Shown: positions 24,232-33,557, numbered from the stretch's first letter. The stretch is 64,000 nt of DNA from Rhizobium sp. NFR07 (GCF_900111905.1 NZ_FOKM01000013.1:1-64000), one strand, 5' to 3'. Numbers and translations: made by a program. The notes: generated from the letters alone by a model not told the origin.

Positions 24232-24258
24232 AGCCGCCTTGAAGGCGGCTTTTTTTGT
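24232..24258 (+). terminator. Rho-independent terminator after the 65-aa gene
   Basis: Stem AGCCGCCTT/AAGGCGGCT followed by T7, 50 bases after the stop. It can also limit read-through toward the minus-strand genes. Confidence 0.85.
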
Positions 24259-24281
24259 GTCTCAGTTGCCGGCAGGCTGGG

Positions 24282-24518
24282 TCAGAAAGCCCTGAAGGTA
24301 ATCGTCGTCAGCGATCGCTCGATATTGGCGATGGAGGCGATCTTCTCGTTGACGAAATGACCGATCTCCTCGTCGTCCTCGACATAGATCTTCAACAGCA
24401 GGTCCCAGTCGCCGCTGGTGGAATAGAGTTCGGACACCAGCTCGGTCTTGTAGATCTCGTCGGCGACTTCATAGGTCTTGCCCGGCTTGCAGCGGAGCTG
24501 GACGAAAATGGGCTTCAT
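24282..24518 (-). CDS. Stand-alone Lrp/AsnC ligand-binding (RAM) domain protein
   Basis: A 78-aa protein equal to the C-terminal effector domain of Lrp/AsnC regulators with no DNA-binding domain. Beta-alpha-beta segments are PIFVQLRCKPGKTYEVADEI, SGDWDLLLKIYVEDDEEIGHFV and the final ERSLTTITFRAF. The start is the ATG preceded by GGAAGA. The longer opening has no ribosome site. It lies 56 bases downstream of the LysR gene on the same strand. Such proteins can oligomerise with full-length Lrp proteins or bind amino acids directly, and the neighbouring lysine-catabolic genes make an amino-acid ligand plausible. Confidence 0.82.
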   Translation of the reverse strand: MKPIFVQLRCKPGKTYEVADEIYKTELVSELYSTSGDWDLLLKIYVEDDEEIGHFVNEKIASIANIERSLTTITFRAF

Positions 24519-24574
24519 GGACGTCTTCCCGTCGGTCGGATCGCAGGCGCGATCACAAAGAGGATCATCCCCGA

Positions 24575-25498
24575 CTATTGGCCGATGGGGCCGGCCAGCG
24601 CAAGCGTATCGGCGCCGATCTCTTGCATGATCCAATCGCGAAATGCCGCAAGCGGCGGATAGGTGGCGCGGTCCGGCATATAGGCGAGATAATACTGGCC
24701 CGTCGGCATTGGCTCGCCGTCGACCGCCCGGACCAGCCGGCCTTCTTCAAGCTCTTTCTCGATCAGGAAGCGCGGCAACAACGCTGCACCGAGGCCCGAG
24801 CGCGCTGCCTCCACCATGGTGACGAACTGGTCGAATAGCATGCCCTGCACGGCATCGAACGGGACCTGGTTTCGCGAAAGCCAGAGCTCCCAGGCATCCG
24901 GCCGGGTGCTGAGGTGCAGGAGCGGCGCGCGCAGCATGTCCGCCGGCACCGCCAGCGAGTGCCGCTGGCGGAAGGCCGGGCTGCAGGCCGGTATGACATC
25001 CTCATCCATCAGCAGCGTAAGTGCCGCCCCCGGCCAGCGGGCCACGCCGAAATGGATTGCCGCATCCAGCGTATCGAAGCGGAAGTCGAAGGGTTCGAGC
25101 CGGGTGATGAGGTTGACCACCATGCCGGGATGCTGGTCGAGAAACCGGCCGATACGCGGGGTCAGCCAGCGGGTGCCGAAGAAAGGCAGGATCGCGAGAT
25201 TGAGCGTGCCGCCGGCTGGATTGGCCTTCAGGTTGAGCGAGGCGCTGGAAATTCGCCGCAGCGCCTCGCGCACCTCGCGGGCATAGGTATCACCGGCGAT
25301 GGTCAGCCGGATCGTCTGGCGTTCGCGCAGAAAAAGCGCCACCCCGAGCTGGCGTTCCAGCGCGGAAATCTGACGGCTGACGGCGCTCTGGGTAAGGCCG
25401 AGTTCATTGGCGGCCGCCGTGACGCTGCCGGTGCGGGCAGCGGCTTCGAAGGCGGCCAGAAGCGAAAAGGATGGAAGGAACCGCCTGGGGGGCAGCAT
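24575..25498 (-). CDS. LysR-family transcriptional regulator of the adjacent catabolic genes
   Basis: A 307-aa regulator with the standard N-terminal winged helix (FSLLAAFEAAARTGSVTAAANELGLTQSAVSRQISALE, in pieces residues 10-47) and a C-terminal periplasmic-binding-like effector domain. The start has a strong GGAGGAATG ribosome site. It is divergent from the flavoprotein gene across 97 bases, the usual arrangement for a LysR protein controlling its neighbour. A co-inducer from lysine or pipecolate breakdown is suggested by context. Pseudomonas amaAB also has a nearby LysR gene. GcvA-like sequence character is noted but not decisive. Confidence 0.88.
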   Translation of the reverse strand: MLPPRRFLPSFSLLAAFEAAARTGSVTAAANELGLTQSAVSRQISALERQLGVALFLRERQTIRLTIAGDTYAREVREALRRISSASLNLKANPAGGTLNLAILPFFGTRWLTPRIGRFLDQHPGMVVNLITRLEPFDFRFDTLDAAIHFGVARWPGAALTLLMDEDVIPACSPAFRQRHSLAVPADMLRAPLLHLSTRPDAWELWLSRNQVPFDAVQGMLFDQFVTMVEAARSGLGAALLPRFLIEKELEEGRLVRAVDGEPMPTGQYYLAYMPDRATYPPLAAFRDWIMQEIGADTLALAGPIGQ

Positions 25499-25595
25499 GT
25501 CATTCCTCCAGCGAATGACCTGTTGAGAACATGTCGATATTCACCGGGAAATCGCCTCTGTAAAGTCGCTGCAACGATAAAATCCGGGAACTTCC

Positions 25596-26879
25596 ATGCT
25601 CAATGATCCGCGTTCTCACGGCCTTTGGGAAAGAACCGCGCCGCCGGCGCCCGTGACTGCGCCGCTCGAAGGGTCGGTCTCAGCCGACGTGGTGATCGTC
25701 GGAGGCGGTTATACGGGCCTTTCGGCGGCGCTGCACCTCGCCGAACGCGGGGCCAATGTCGTGCTTCTGGAGGCAACCGAGATCGGCTTCGGCGGCGCGG
25801 GCCGCAATGTCGGCCTGATCAATGCCGGCATGTGGGTCATGCCGGACGACTTTCCGAAGGAGCTTGGCGACCATTATGGCGAGCGGGCGCTCGATCTTCT
25901 CGGCAATGGCCCCTATCTCGTACGCGAGCTAATCGAAAAGCACGGCATTGCCTGCGAACTCGAAACCAGCGGAACATTGCACTGCGCCGTGGGGCCTGAG
26001 GGTATCACGGAACTGGAGGACCGCGCCCGCCAGTGGCAGAAGCGCGGAGCACCTGTGACGATCCTCGATGCCGCCGAAACCGAGCGCCGGATCGGCACAA
26101 AGGCCTATACCGGATCGCTGCTCGACATGCGCGCCGGCACGCTGCAACCGCTCGCCTATGCCCGTGGGCTTGCACACGCGGCGGTGAAGGCCGGAGCAAA
26201 ACTCCATACGGGTAGCCCCGTCATTGGCACGGGCGAAGCAAACGGCAGGAAAACCGTCACGACCGCGCGAGGCGAGGTTTCCGCCGACTGGATCATCGTC
26301 GCCACCGACGCATACTCGACTGGCCCGTGGTCGGAGGTGCGCCGCGAACAGGTGCACCTGCCCTATTTCAACCTTGCAACAAAACCGCTTTCCGCCAACC
26401 TGCGCCGCTCGATCCTGCCCAACTCGGAGGGCTGCTGGGATACGAAGGAAATTCTGTCCTCGTTCCGCATGGACCAGGCAGGCCGACTCGTTTTCGGTTC
26501 GGTCGGCGCGTTGCGCGGCACCGGCATCGCCGTCCACAAGGCATGGGCGCGGCGCTCGCTGAAGCGGCTCTTTCCGCAACTGGGTGACGTGGAATTCGAG
26601 GCCGAATGGTATGGCAAGATCGGCATGACCGACAACGCGCTGCCCCGCTTCCACAAGTTCGGCAAGAACGTCATAGGCTTTTCCGGCTATAACGGCCGCG
26701 GCATCTCGCCCGGTACAAATTTCGGCAAGGTTCTGGCCCGCCATATCCTCGGCGAGATCACCGAACAGGATCTGCCACTGCCCCTCACCGAGGTGAAGGA
26801 ACAGGGATTCCGAACCGCCCGCGAAGCCTATTACGAGGCCGGAGCCCAGATCGCCCATTTCACCGGCGAACGCTTCTAA
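25596..26879 (+). CDS. amaA: FAD-dependent oxidoreductase (DAO family), probable L-pipecolate oxidase
   Basis: A 427-aa flavoprotein of the glycine oxidase/gamma-glutamylputrescine oxidase group. The FAD Rossmann motif VVIVGGGYTGLSAALHLAERG is at about 32-52, and GFGGAGRNVGLINAG (about 64-78) is the segment that follows the glutamate binding the ribose. The C-terminal FAD contact is GFSGYNGRGISPG. Its downstream partner is an ALDH7-type dehydrogenase and its upstream neighbour a LysR regulator, the arrangement of pipecolate oxidase (AmaA) in Pseudomonas lysine catabolism. The reaction would be pipecolate to piperideine-6-carboxylate. A polyamine oxidase role is the main alternative. Confidence 0.72.
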   Translation: MLNDPRSHGLWERTAPPAPVTAPLEGSVSADVVIVGGGYTGLSAALHLAERGANVVLLEATEIGFGGAGRNVGLINAGMWVMPDDFPKELGDHYGERALDLLGNGPYLVRELIEKHGIACELETSGTLHCAVGPEGITELEDRARQWQKRGAPVTILDAAETERRIGTKAYTGSLLDMRAGTLQPLAYARGLAHAAVKAGAKLHTGSPVIGTGEANGRKTVTTARGEVSADWIIVATDAYSTGPWSEVRREQVHLPYFNLATKPLSANLRRSILPNSEGCWDTKEILSSFRMDQAGRLVFGSVGALRGTGIAVHKAWARRSLKRLFPQLGDVEFEAEWYGKIGMTDNALPRFHKFGKNVIGFSGYNGRGISPGTNFGKVLARHILGEITEQDLPLPLTEVKEQGFRTAREAYYEAGAQIAHFTGERF

Positions 26880-26962
26880 GCCGAACCATTATCGGCGAAC
26901 GGTTGCGAAAACCCTGCCGATTTGTAGATTGACCACGCAATTCAAGAAGACCGGAGACATCA

Positions 26963-28504
26963 ATGACGCTCGCCAAACTCGACCTCGCCGCCGAAGTGGA
27001 CAAGATCTTCACCGATCTCGGCGTCGCTTCCAGCCAGTACAAGGGCGGTACGCTCACCGTGCGTTCGCCGATCACCGGCACCGAGGTCGGCAAGCTGCCG
27101 GAAGTGAGCGTGGCAGACGCGAAAAAGGCGATCGACGCCGCCCATCAAGCCTTTCTCGAATGGCGCCTGGTGCCGGCGCCCAAGCGCGGCGAACTGATCC
27201 GCCTGCTGGGCGAGGAACTGCGCGCCGGCAAGGCGGCACTCGGCCGCCTCGTCTCGATCGAAGTCGGCAAGGTCACGTCGGAAGGTCTCGGCGAAGTGCA
27301 GGAAATGATCGACATCTGCGATTTCGCCGTCGGTCTCTCCCGCCAGCTCTACGGTCTCACCATCGCGACGGAACGTTCCGAACACCGGATGATGGAAACC
27401 TGGCATCCGCTCGGCGCCATCGGTATCATCTCCGCCTTCAACTTCCCGGTCGCCGTCTGGTCGTGGAATGCGGCGCTTGCCATCGTCTGCGGCAATTCCA
27501 CCATCTGGAAGCCGTCGGAAAAGACGCCGCTGACGGCGCTCGCCACCCAGGCGATCTTCGACAAGGCGCTGGCCCGCTATGTCGCCGATGGCGGCACCGC
27601 GCCGAAGAACCTGTCGACGCTCCTGATCGGCGGCCGCGAGATCGGCGAGGCGCTGGTCGACCACGACAAGGTGCCGCTGGTCTCCGCCACCGGCTCGACC
27701 CGCATGGGCCGCGAAGTCGGCCCGAAGCTGGCCCAGCGTTTCGCCCGCTCGATCCTCGAACTCGGTGGCAACAATGCCGCGATCGTCACCCCGACAGCGG
27801 ATCTCGATCTTACCCTGCGCGGCGTTGCCTTCTCTGCCATGGGCACCGCCGGCCAGCGCTGCACGACGCTGCGCCGCCTCTTCGTGCATGACAGCGTCTA
27901 TGATGCGCTCGTGCCGCGTCTCGCCAAGGCCTACCAGTCGGTGACCATCGGCTCCCCGCTGACGGACGGAAACCTCGTCGGCCCACTGATCGACAAGGCC
28001 GCATTCGACAAGATGCAGTCGGCGCTCGATGCGGCGAAGGCTGCCGGCGGTAAGGTCGTGGGCGGCGAGCGCGTACTTGATGGTGAGGCGGGTGATGCCT
28101 ACTACGTTCGCCCGGCAATCGTCGAAATGCCAGCGCAGGCCGGCCCGGTGAGGGAAGAGACCTTTGCACCGATCCTCTACGTGATGAAATATTCGACCTT
28201 TGACGAGGCACTTGACCTGCACAACGACGTGCCGCAGGGCCTGTCGTCGTCGATCTTCACCAACGACATGCGCGAGGCAGAGACCTTCGTCTCCGCTCGC
28301 GGCTCGGATTGCGGCATCGCCAATGTCAATATCGGCCCTTCAGGCGCTGAAATCGGCGGTGCTTTCGGCGGTGAGAAGGAAACCGGTGGCGGACGCGAAT
28401 CCGGCTCGGATGCCTGGAAGGCCTATATGCGCCGGGCAACCAACACGCTGAACTATGGCCGCACCCTGCCGCTGGCGCAGGGCGTCAAGTTCGACATCGC
28501 GTAA
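26963..28504 (+). CDS. amaB: L-piperidine-6-carboxylate / alpha-aminoadipate-semialdehyde dehydrogenase (ALDH7 family)
   Basis: NAD-dependent oxidation of aminoadipate semialdehyde to 2-aminoadipate in lysine breakdown. The 513-aa product is close in layout to antiquitin. It shows GIISAFNFPVAVWSWNAALA (about 153-172), WKPSEKTPLTA, the Gly motif SATGSTRMGREV (about 243-254), the general base in LELGGNNA and the catalytic Cys in GTAGQRCTTLRRL (about 300). The last third contains GAFGGEKETGGGRESGSDAWK, typical of this subfamily. It lies 83 bases after the flavoprotein gene and is probably co-transcribed. Confidence 0.9.
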   Translation: MTLAKLDLAAEVDKIFTDLGVASSQYKGGTLTVRSPITGTEVGKLPEVSVADAKKAIDAAHQAFLEWRLVPAPKRGELIRLLGEELRAGKAALGRLVSIEVGKVTSEGLGEVQEMIDICDFAVGLSRQLYGLTIATERSEHRMMETWHPLGAIGIISAFNFPVAVWSWNAALAIVCGNSTIWKPSEKTPLTALATQAIFDKALARYVADGGTAPKNLSTLLIGGREIGEALVDHDKVPLVSATGSTRMGREVGPKLAQRFARSILELGGNNAAIVTPTADLDLTLRGVAFSAMGTAGQRCTTLRRLFVHDSVYDALVPRLAKAYQSVTIGSPLTDGNLVGPLIDKAAFDKMQSALDAAKAAGGKVVGGERVLDGEAGDAYYVRPAIVEMPAQAGPVREETFAPILYVMKYSTFDEALDLHNDVPQGLSSSIFTNDMREAETFVSARGSDCGIANVNIGPSGAEIGGAFGGEKETGGGRESGSDAWKAYMRRATNTLNYGRTLPLAQGVKFDIA

Positions 28505-28515
28505 AAGAAGACGCC

Positions 28516-29511
28516 GTGGCCATGCTGAATCTTCTGACCGATATCGAGGGCGTGGCCGTCGGCCATGCCACAGATCTTGTCCTGGGTTCAGGCGTCACGG
28601 CGATCATTTTCGATGAGCCGGCGATCGCTTCCGGCTCCGTTCTCGGCGGGGCACCGGGCGGCCGTGATACCGTCCTCCTCGATCCGTCCATGACTGTGCA
28701 GACCGTCGATGCCTTCGTGCTCTCCGGCGGCTCAGCCTTCGGGCTGGATGCAGCTGGGGGCGTGCAGGCGGGCCTTCGCCAGATCGGGCGCGGCTTTCCG
28801 GTCGGTTCTGCAAAAGTGCCAATCGTGCCGCAAGCGATCCTGATGGATCTGTTGAACGGTGGCGACAAGCACTGGGGCCTGCATTCGCCCTACCGTGACA
28901 TGGGCTATGACGCATTCAAGGCTGCCGGCAAGGGCGCTTTCGCACTCGGCACGGTCGGTGCCGGCACAGGTGCCTCGACTGCCACCGTCAAGGGTGGCAT
29001 CGGCTCGGCCAGTGCGATGACCTCCTCCGGCCACAGGATCGCGGCGCTGCTCGCCGTGAACGCCATGGGAGCGGCGACCGTCGGTGACGGACCGCATTTC
29101 TGGGCGGCCCCCTTTGAGCAGAACGGCGAATTCGGCGGCCTCGGCCTGCCGCAGGCGTTCACCGAAGATCACGCGGCGCTGCGCATGAAGGGTGTGAAGC
29201 TGAAGGCGACGACCATAGGCGTCATCGTGACCGACGCTTTTCTCACCAAGGCACAGGCCCACCGCCTCTCGATCATGGCCCATGACGGCCTGGCGCGTGC
29301 CGTGCTGCCGACCCATCTTCCCGGCGACGGCGACACCATCTTTTCGGCCGCAACCGGCGCGAAGCCGCTCGACGACATGACCGCATTTGCCGAACTTTGC
29401 CACCTAGCCACGCTCGTCACGGCCCGGGCGATAGCCCGCGGCGTCTATGAGGCGACGGCCCTGCCGGTACCGAACGCACAGGCCGCCTGGCGCGACAGGT
29501 TTGACAGCTAA
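28516..29511 (+). CDS. P1-family (DmpA/S58) N-terminal-nucleophile peptidase or aminopeptidase-like hydrolase
   Basis: A 331-aa protein of the self-processing DmpA fold. It has the N-terminal ITDIEGVAVGHAT-type segment (LTDIEGVAVGHATD), the glycine-rich VLSGGSAFGLDAAGGV, VKGGIGSASA (about 155-164) and the beta-subunit start ATTIGVIVTDAFLTKAQ. In relatives cleavage before a Ser or Thr at this point frees the nucleophile, so one of the two Thr residues is the likely one here. It starts 12 bases after amaB, suggesting a common transcript. The start is GTG with AAGAAG upstream. An ATG two codons later is an alternative. Substrate unknown. Confidence 0.78.
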   Translation: MAMLNLLTDIEGVAVGHATDLVLGSGVTAIIFDEPAIASGSVLGGAPGGRDTVLLDPSMTVQTVDAFVLSGGSAFGLDAAGGVQAGLRQIGRGFPVGSAKVPIVPQAILMDLLNGGDKHWGLHSPYRDMGYDAFKAAGKGAFALGTVGAGTGASTATVKGGIGSASAMTSSGHRIAALLAVNAMGAATVGDGPHFWAAPFEQNGEFGGLGLPQAFTEDHAALRMKGVKLKATTIGVIVTDAFLTKAQAHRLSIMAHDGLARAVLPTHLPGDGDTIFSAATGAKPLDDMTAFAELCHLATLVTARAIARGVYEATALPVPNAQAAWRDRFDS

Positions 29512-30548
29512 AAAGCTTTCAGCGCATCCCCCAATCTCGCCCAGCCGTCTTCATCGGGAAGTCCGATCCTGAGGTCATCGGGTCGCTCGTCGAAACGCCT
29601 GGTGATGATGCCGCGTTCGCCGAGATGGCGAAAAAGCGATTGCGCCCGCGGATCGCGAACGAGGCAGAACAGGGATGTACCGCCGAAAACCCCGATACCT
29701 GCGCCACGCAGGAGGAGCTCAAGTTCTGCGGCCTCCCGTCCCAATCGTTGCCGCATTTCCACTTGCCATCGGTAGTCGGAAAGCGCCTCTCCGGCCACAT
29801 GAAGGGCCGGGCCTGAAATTGCCCAGGGGCCCAGCCTTTCCTCTATTTGCCGGACAATATCCGGTCGGGAAATCGCAAAGCCAATCCTGAGACCGGCCAT
29901 GCCGTAGAACTTGCCGAACGAGCGCAGCACGAGAAGACCACCATCGCCGGCGATACCGGTAACGCTCGTCCCATCTGACACATCCATGAATGCCTCATCG
30001 ACGATCAGCATGCCGCCCTTCGCCCGCATCCTGGCGGCAAGCGCGATGATCTCTTCCTTCTGGACGATCCGGCCGGTCGGATTGTTGGGATTGACGATCA
30101 CGGCGAGATCGGCCTCCGTCAGCCGATCCACGTCATCCGTTTCGGTAACATCGAAGCCAGCCATCTTTGCAGCACGCGCGTGCTCGGCATAGGTGGGCGA
30201 CAGCACCGCGGCCTTCCGCCCATCGACAAGGCCGGCGACGATAGGCAGCAGGATCTGCGTTCCAGGCCCGCCTGCGATATGGGCTGCCGAGGGGGCACCA
30301 TAGGCGTTGGCCGCGACTGTCTTCAGGCTATCGAGCGATGCCGGTTCCGGCAGCCGCGCAAAAACATTGCCGGGAATTGGAGAATGCGGATAGGAATGCG
30401 GATTGATGCCGGTTGAGAGATCGATCCATGGTTCGGGCGCTTGCGGAAACAGCGCACGCGCCCTTGCGAGATTGCCGCCGTGCTGGATCGCATCGCCAAC
30501 GCCATTTTCAATCCCGGAGCCTGCCACCGCTAATGTTCCTTCTCGCAT
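29508..30548 (-). CDS. cobC: Threonine-phosphate decarboxylase / aminotransferase-like cobalamin enzyme CobC
   Basis: PLP enzyme that makes (R)-1-amino-2-propanol phosphate for the cobalamin side arm. The 346-aa product has the class I/II aminotransferase layout: IDLSTGINPHSYP near residue 42, AVIVNPNNPTGR near 150, and the PLP lysine in RSFGKFYGMAGLRIGF near 210. It runs opposite to cobD and their 5' ends overlap by 16 bases. A GTG seven codons inside (30527), with AGAAGGA upstream, would remove the overlap and is a fair alternative start. The 3' end overlaps the peptidase by four bases. Confidence 0.9.
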   Translation of the reverse strand: MREGTLAVAGSGIENGVGDAIQHGGNLARARALFPQAPEPWIDLSTGINPHSYPHSPIPGNVFARLPEPASLDSLKTVAANAYGAPSAAHIAGGPGTQILLPIVAGLVDGRKAAVLSPTYAEHARAAKMAGFDVTETDDVDRLTEADLAVIVNPNNPTGRIVQKEEIIALAARMRAKGGMLIVDEAFMDVSDGTSVTGIAGDGGLLVLRSFGKFYGMAGLRIGFAISRPDIVRQIEERLGPWAISGPALHVAGEALSDYRWQVEMRQRLGREAAELELLLRGAGIGVFGGTSLFCLVRDPRAQSLFRHLGERGIITRRFDERPDDLRIGLPDEDGWARLGDALKAF

Positions 30549-31498
30549 TTTTTGCCCTGATCGCCGAGCGGATCCTGGGTTACCCGGACTGGCTGTTCAA
30601 GCGGATCGGCCATCCCGTGACCTGGATCGGCTGGCTGATAGCCCGGCTCGACAGGGCATGGAACCGCGATGACGACGACTTTTCCGTTCGCAGGCGCTCC
30701 GGAGTGCTGGCTCTGGTCGTTCTGCTCGCAGTAGCCGTCATCGCGTCGCTTGCGATCGAAGGCGCCTTGATGGCTTTGCCCCTCGGCTACGTTCTGGTCG
30801 TTCTGGTTGCCGCCAGCCTGCCGGCTCAGAAGAGCCTCGAAGCCCATGTGAAAGCCGTCGCCGATGCGCTTCAGACCGGTGGACTTGAAGCAGGCCGCAA
30901 GGCGGTCTCCATGATCGTCGGTCGTGATCCGGAAAAGCTCGATGAGGCAGCGGTCTGCCGGGCGGCGATCGAAAGCCTGGCGGAGAACTTTTCCGACGGT
31001 GTCGTGGCGCCGGCCTTCTGGACGGGTGTCGGCGGGCTTGCCGGCGGTGCGGCCTACAAGGCGGCCAATACCGCCGACAGCATGATCGGCCACCGCACCG
31101 CCCGCCACGAAGCCTTTGGCTGGGCGGCGGCGCGTTTCGACGATCTGATCAACCTTCCGGCCTCGCGTCTGAGCGGCGCGCTGTTTGTAACCGCCGCCTG
31201 CTTCATCGACGAAGCGTCTCCACGGAATGCCATCGCAGCCGTGCGGCGGGATGCAAAACACCATCGCTCGCCCAATGCCGGCTGGCCGGAGGCGGCGATG
31301 GCCGGCGCGCTGGGCATCGCACTGGCGGGTCCACGCAGTTACGGCGGGCAGATGATTGAGGCGCGCTTCATGGGTGAAGGCGGGCGGGCAGAACTGACCC
31401 ATCAGGATATCCGCCGGGCATTGAAGCTCGCCCGCGTGGCCGATGCACTGCTGATCGGTCTTTTCGGCCTTCTGGCGCTGGTCATTTCGCAAGTCTGA
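30533..31498 (+). CDS. cobD: Adenosylcobinamide-phosphate synthase (membrane), CobD/CbiB
   Basis: Joins the aminopropanol arm to adenosylcobyrate. The 321-aa integral membrane protein starts MFLLAFFALIAERILG and contains GHPVTWIGWL, the conserved ESLAENFSDGVVAPAFW (about 146-162) and KAANTADSMIGHR. There are several membrane spans, including one at 60-90 and a C-terminal one. A longer opening upstream runs antisense through cobC and is not used. It is convergent with cobQ (17-base overlap) and divergent from cobC. Confidence 0.93.
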   Translation: MFLLAFFALIAERILGYPDWLFKRIGHPVTWIGWLIARLDRAWNRDDDDFSVRRRSGVLALVVLLAVAVIASLAIEGALMALPLGYVLVVLVAASLPAQKSLEAHVKAVADALQTGGLEAGRKAVSMIVGRDPEKLDEAAVCRAAIESLAENFSDGVVAPAFWTGVGGLAGGAAYKAANTADSMIGHRTARHEAFGWAAARFDDLINLPASRLSGALFVTAACFIDEASPRNAIAAVRRDAKHHRSPNAGWPEAAMAGALGIALAGPRSYGGQMIEARFMGEGGRAELTHQDIRRALKLARVADALLIGLFGLLALVISQV

Positions 31499-32939
31499 GC
31501 AGGCCGGTCAGATCGAGATGCCGTTCCATATGGGCAGCGAGGCGATCGAGAATGGCGTCGACATTGGCCTCGTAGTCGAGACCCGAAGACGAGCCGCCGA
31601 GGCGCTGGAGCCATGCCGAGCGCTGGCGATCGTCGGAAAAGAGGCCATGGACATATGTGCCTGTGATGCGGCCATCCGCGGAAGACGCGCCTTCGGCATG
31701 ACCGTTGATCGTGGCGAATGCCCGCTCGCAATCAGCGCCGACTGTCCGGCCGATATGCATTTCATAGCCGGAGAAGGGAGCTCCGTCGAAGCTTGCCCCA
31801 GACACGGCCTCCAGTCGCTTGGCGCCGGACAGGACCGTTTCCACATCGAGCAGGCCGAGGCCTTCAACCGACCCCGGAGGCCCTTCCGTCCCTTCCGGGT
31901 CGGAGAGCGTCCTGCCGAGCATCTGGTAGCCGCCGCACAGGCCAAGGACCCGCCCGCCGCGTCGGTGATGTGCGGCGATATCGACGTCGAACCCGGCCTC
32001 GCGAAGCGCCGCCAGATCCGAGATCGTCGCCTTCGACCCAACCAGCAGCACCAGATCGCAATCGCCGGGAATTGCTTCGCCGCGCCGAACGCGGATCAGG
32101 TCCACCTCGGGCTCCGCTTCCAGCGGATCGAGATCGTCGAAATTGGAAATATGCGGCAGTATCGGCACCGCGATACGGATTTTTGCGTTCGCCTTGCGGA
32201 CAAAGGACTGATTGAGCCCCAGCGCATCCTCGGCGGGCAGAAGCGCCGCATCGGGAAAATGCGGGAGCAGCCCGATCGACTGCCAGCCGGTGAACCGGCC
32301 GATCAGATCCATACCCTCCGAAAACAGCGCCGGATCGCCGCGAAAACGATTGACGATGAAGCCGCGGATCATCTCCGCATCGTGAGTGTCGATGACGAGC
32401 TTGGTGCCCGCTAGGCTGGCGATGACGCCGCCGCGATCGATATCTCCGATCAGGACCACCGGTACGTCGGCGGCGCGGGCAAAGCCCATATTGGCGATGT
32501 CATTGGCGCGCAGGTTGATCTCGGATGCGCTGCCGGCGCCTTCGACCAGAACCAGATCGGCCTTGGCGCGAAGGATTTCAAAACTCTCCAGCACGCGCGA
32601 CAGCAGCTTCGGTTTCAGGATCTGGTATTCGGAAGCCTTGGCATTGCCCTCGACCCGGCCCTGCACCACGACCTGGGAACCGACATCGCTTTGAGGTTTC
32701 AGCAGCACGGGGTTCATGTGAACGCTGAGAGGAACACCGGCGGCACGCGCCTGCAAGGCCTGGGCGCGGCCGATCTCGCCGCCATCAGCGGTGACGGCGG
32801 CGTTGTTCGACATATTCTGCGGCTTGAACGGCATGACGCTCAGCCCCCGCAGCGTGAAGGCACGTGCAAGGCCGGCAACGATGAGCGACTTGCCCACGTC
32901 GGAGCCCGTTCCCTGGAACATGAGAGATCGGGCTGTCAT
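31482..32939 (-). CDS. cobQ: Cobyric acid synthase
   Basis: Glutamine-dependent amidation of the b, d, e and g side chains of adenosylcobyrinic acid a,c-diamide. The 485-aa product has the N-terminal ATP-binding domain (QGTGSDVGKSLIVAGLARAF, residues 9-28, then PFKPQNMSNNA) and a C-terminal triad-type amidotransferase domain with the Cys elbow GLCGGYQMLG (about 335-344) and the HIGRT segment. It follows cobO by three bases in the cbtB-cbtA-cobO-cobQ transcript led by a cobalamin riboswitch. Confidence 0.94.
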   Translation of the reverse strand: MTARSLMFQGTGSDVGKSLIVAGLARAFTLRGLSVMPFKPQNMSNNAAVTADGGEIGRAQALQARAAGVPLSVHMNPVLLKPQSDVGSQVVVQGRVEGNAKASEYQILKPKLLSRVLESFEILRAKADLVLVEGAGSASEINLRANDIANMGFARAADVPVVLIGDIDRGGVIASLAGTKLVIDTHDAEMIRGFIVNRFRGDPALFSEGMDLIGRFTGWQSIGLLPHFPDAALLPAEDALGLNQSFVRKANAKIRIAVPILPHISNFDDLDPLEAEPEVDLIRVRRGEAIPGDCDLVLLVGSKATISDLAALREAGFDVDIAAHHRRGGRVLGLCGGYQMLGRTLSDPEGTEGPPGSVEGLGLLDVETVLSGAKRLEAVSGASFDGAPFSGYEMHIGRTVGADCERAFATINGHAEGASSADGRITGTYVHGLFSDDRQRSAWLQRLGGSSSGLDYEANVDAILDRLAAHMERHLDLTGLLRLAK

Positions 32940-32942
32940 GAC

Positions 32943-33557
32943 TTAGAACTCGATGCCGGCCTGGGCTTTCACGCCCGCCTTGAAGTGGTGCTTGACCAAA
33001 GTCATTTCGGTCACCAGATCGGCGGCCTCGATCAGCGCCGGCTTGGCGTTGCGGCCGGTGACGACGACGTGAAGGTCGGGGCGGCGCGCCTGGAGAGCGG
33101 CCACGACCTGCTCGAGGTCGAGATATTCGTAGCGCAGCGCGATATTGAGCTCGTCCAGGATGACGAGGCCGATCGTCTCGTCGGCCATCAGCTCGAGCGC
33201 CTTTTCCCAAGCCTTGTTCGCCGCCGCGATGTCGCGCTTGAGATCCTGGGTTTCCCAGGTGAATCCCTCGCCCATCGTGTGCCAGACGACGCGATCACCG
33301 AAGACGGCGAGCGCCGGCTGCTCGCCAGTCGACCATGCACCCTTGATGAACTGCACGATGCCGACGCGACGATTGTTGCCGAGCATTCTGAGTGCCAGCC
33401 CGAAGGCTGCCGTCGACTTGCCCTTGCCCGGGCCGGTATGGACGATGAGAAGACCCTTTTCCAGGGTCTTCTCCGCGACTTCGGCATCCTGAACCGCCTT
33501 GCGGTTCGCCATCTTAGCGCGATGGCGCTCCTCAGTGGTCTGATCGATATCCTTCAC
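32943..33557 (-). CDS. cobO: Cob(I)yrinic acid a,c-diamide adenosyltransferase (CobA/CobO/BtuR type)
   Basis: Transfers the adenosyl group of ATP to reduced corrinoid. The 204-aa protein has the family P-loop HTGPGKGKSTAAFG (about 41-54), GIVQFIKGAWSTGE, the conserved WHTMGEGFTWET and ILDELNIALRYEY (about 136-148). The start overlaps the cbtA stop by four bases. The C-terminus KHHFKAGVKAQAGIEF is typical of this type. Confidence 0.95.
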   Translation of the reverse strand: MKDIDQTTEERHRAKMANRKAVQDAEVAEKTLEKGLLIVHTGPGKGKSTAAFGLALRMLGNNRRVGIVQFIKGAWSTGEQPALAVFGDRVVWHTMGEGFTWETQDLKRDIAAANKAWEKALELMADETIGLVILDELNIALRYEYLDLEQVVAALQARRPDLHVVVTGRNAKPALIEAADLVTEMTLVKHHFKAGVKAQAGIEF

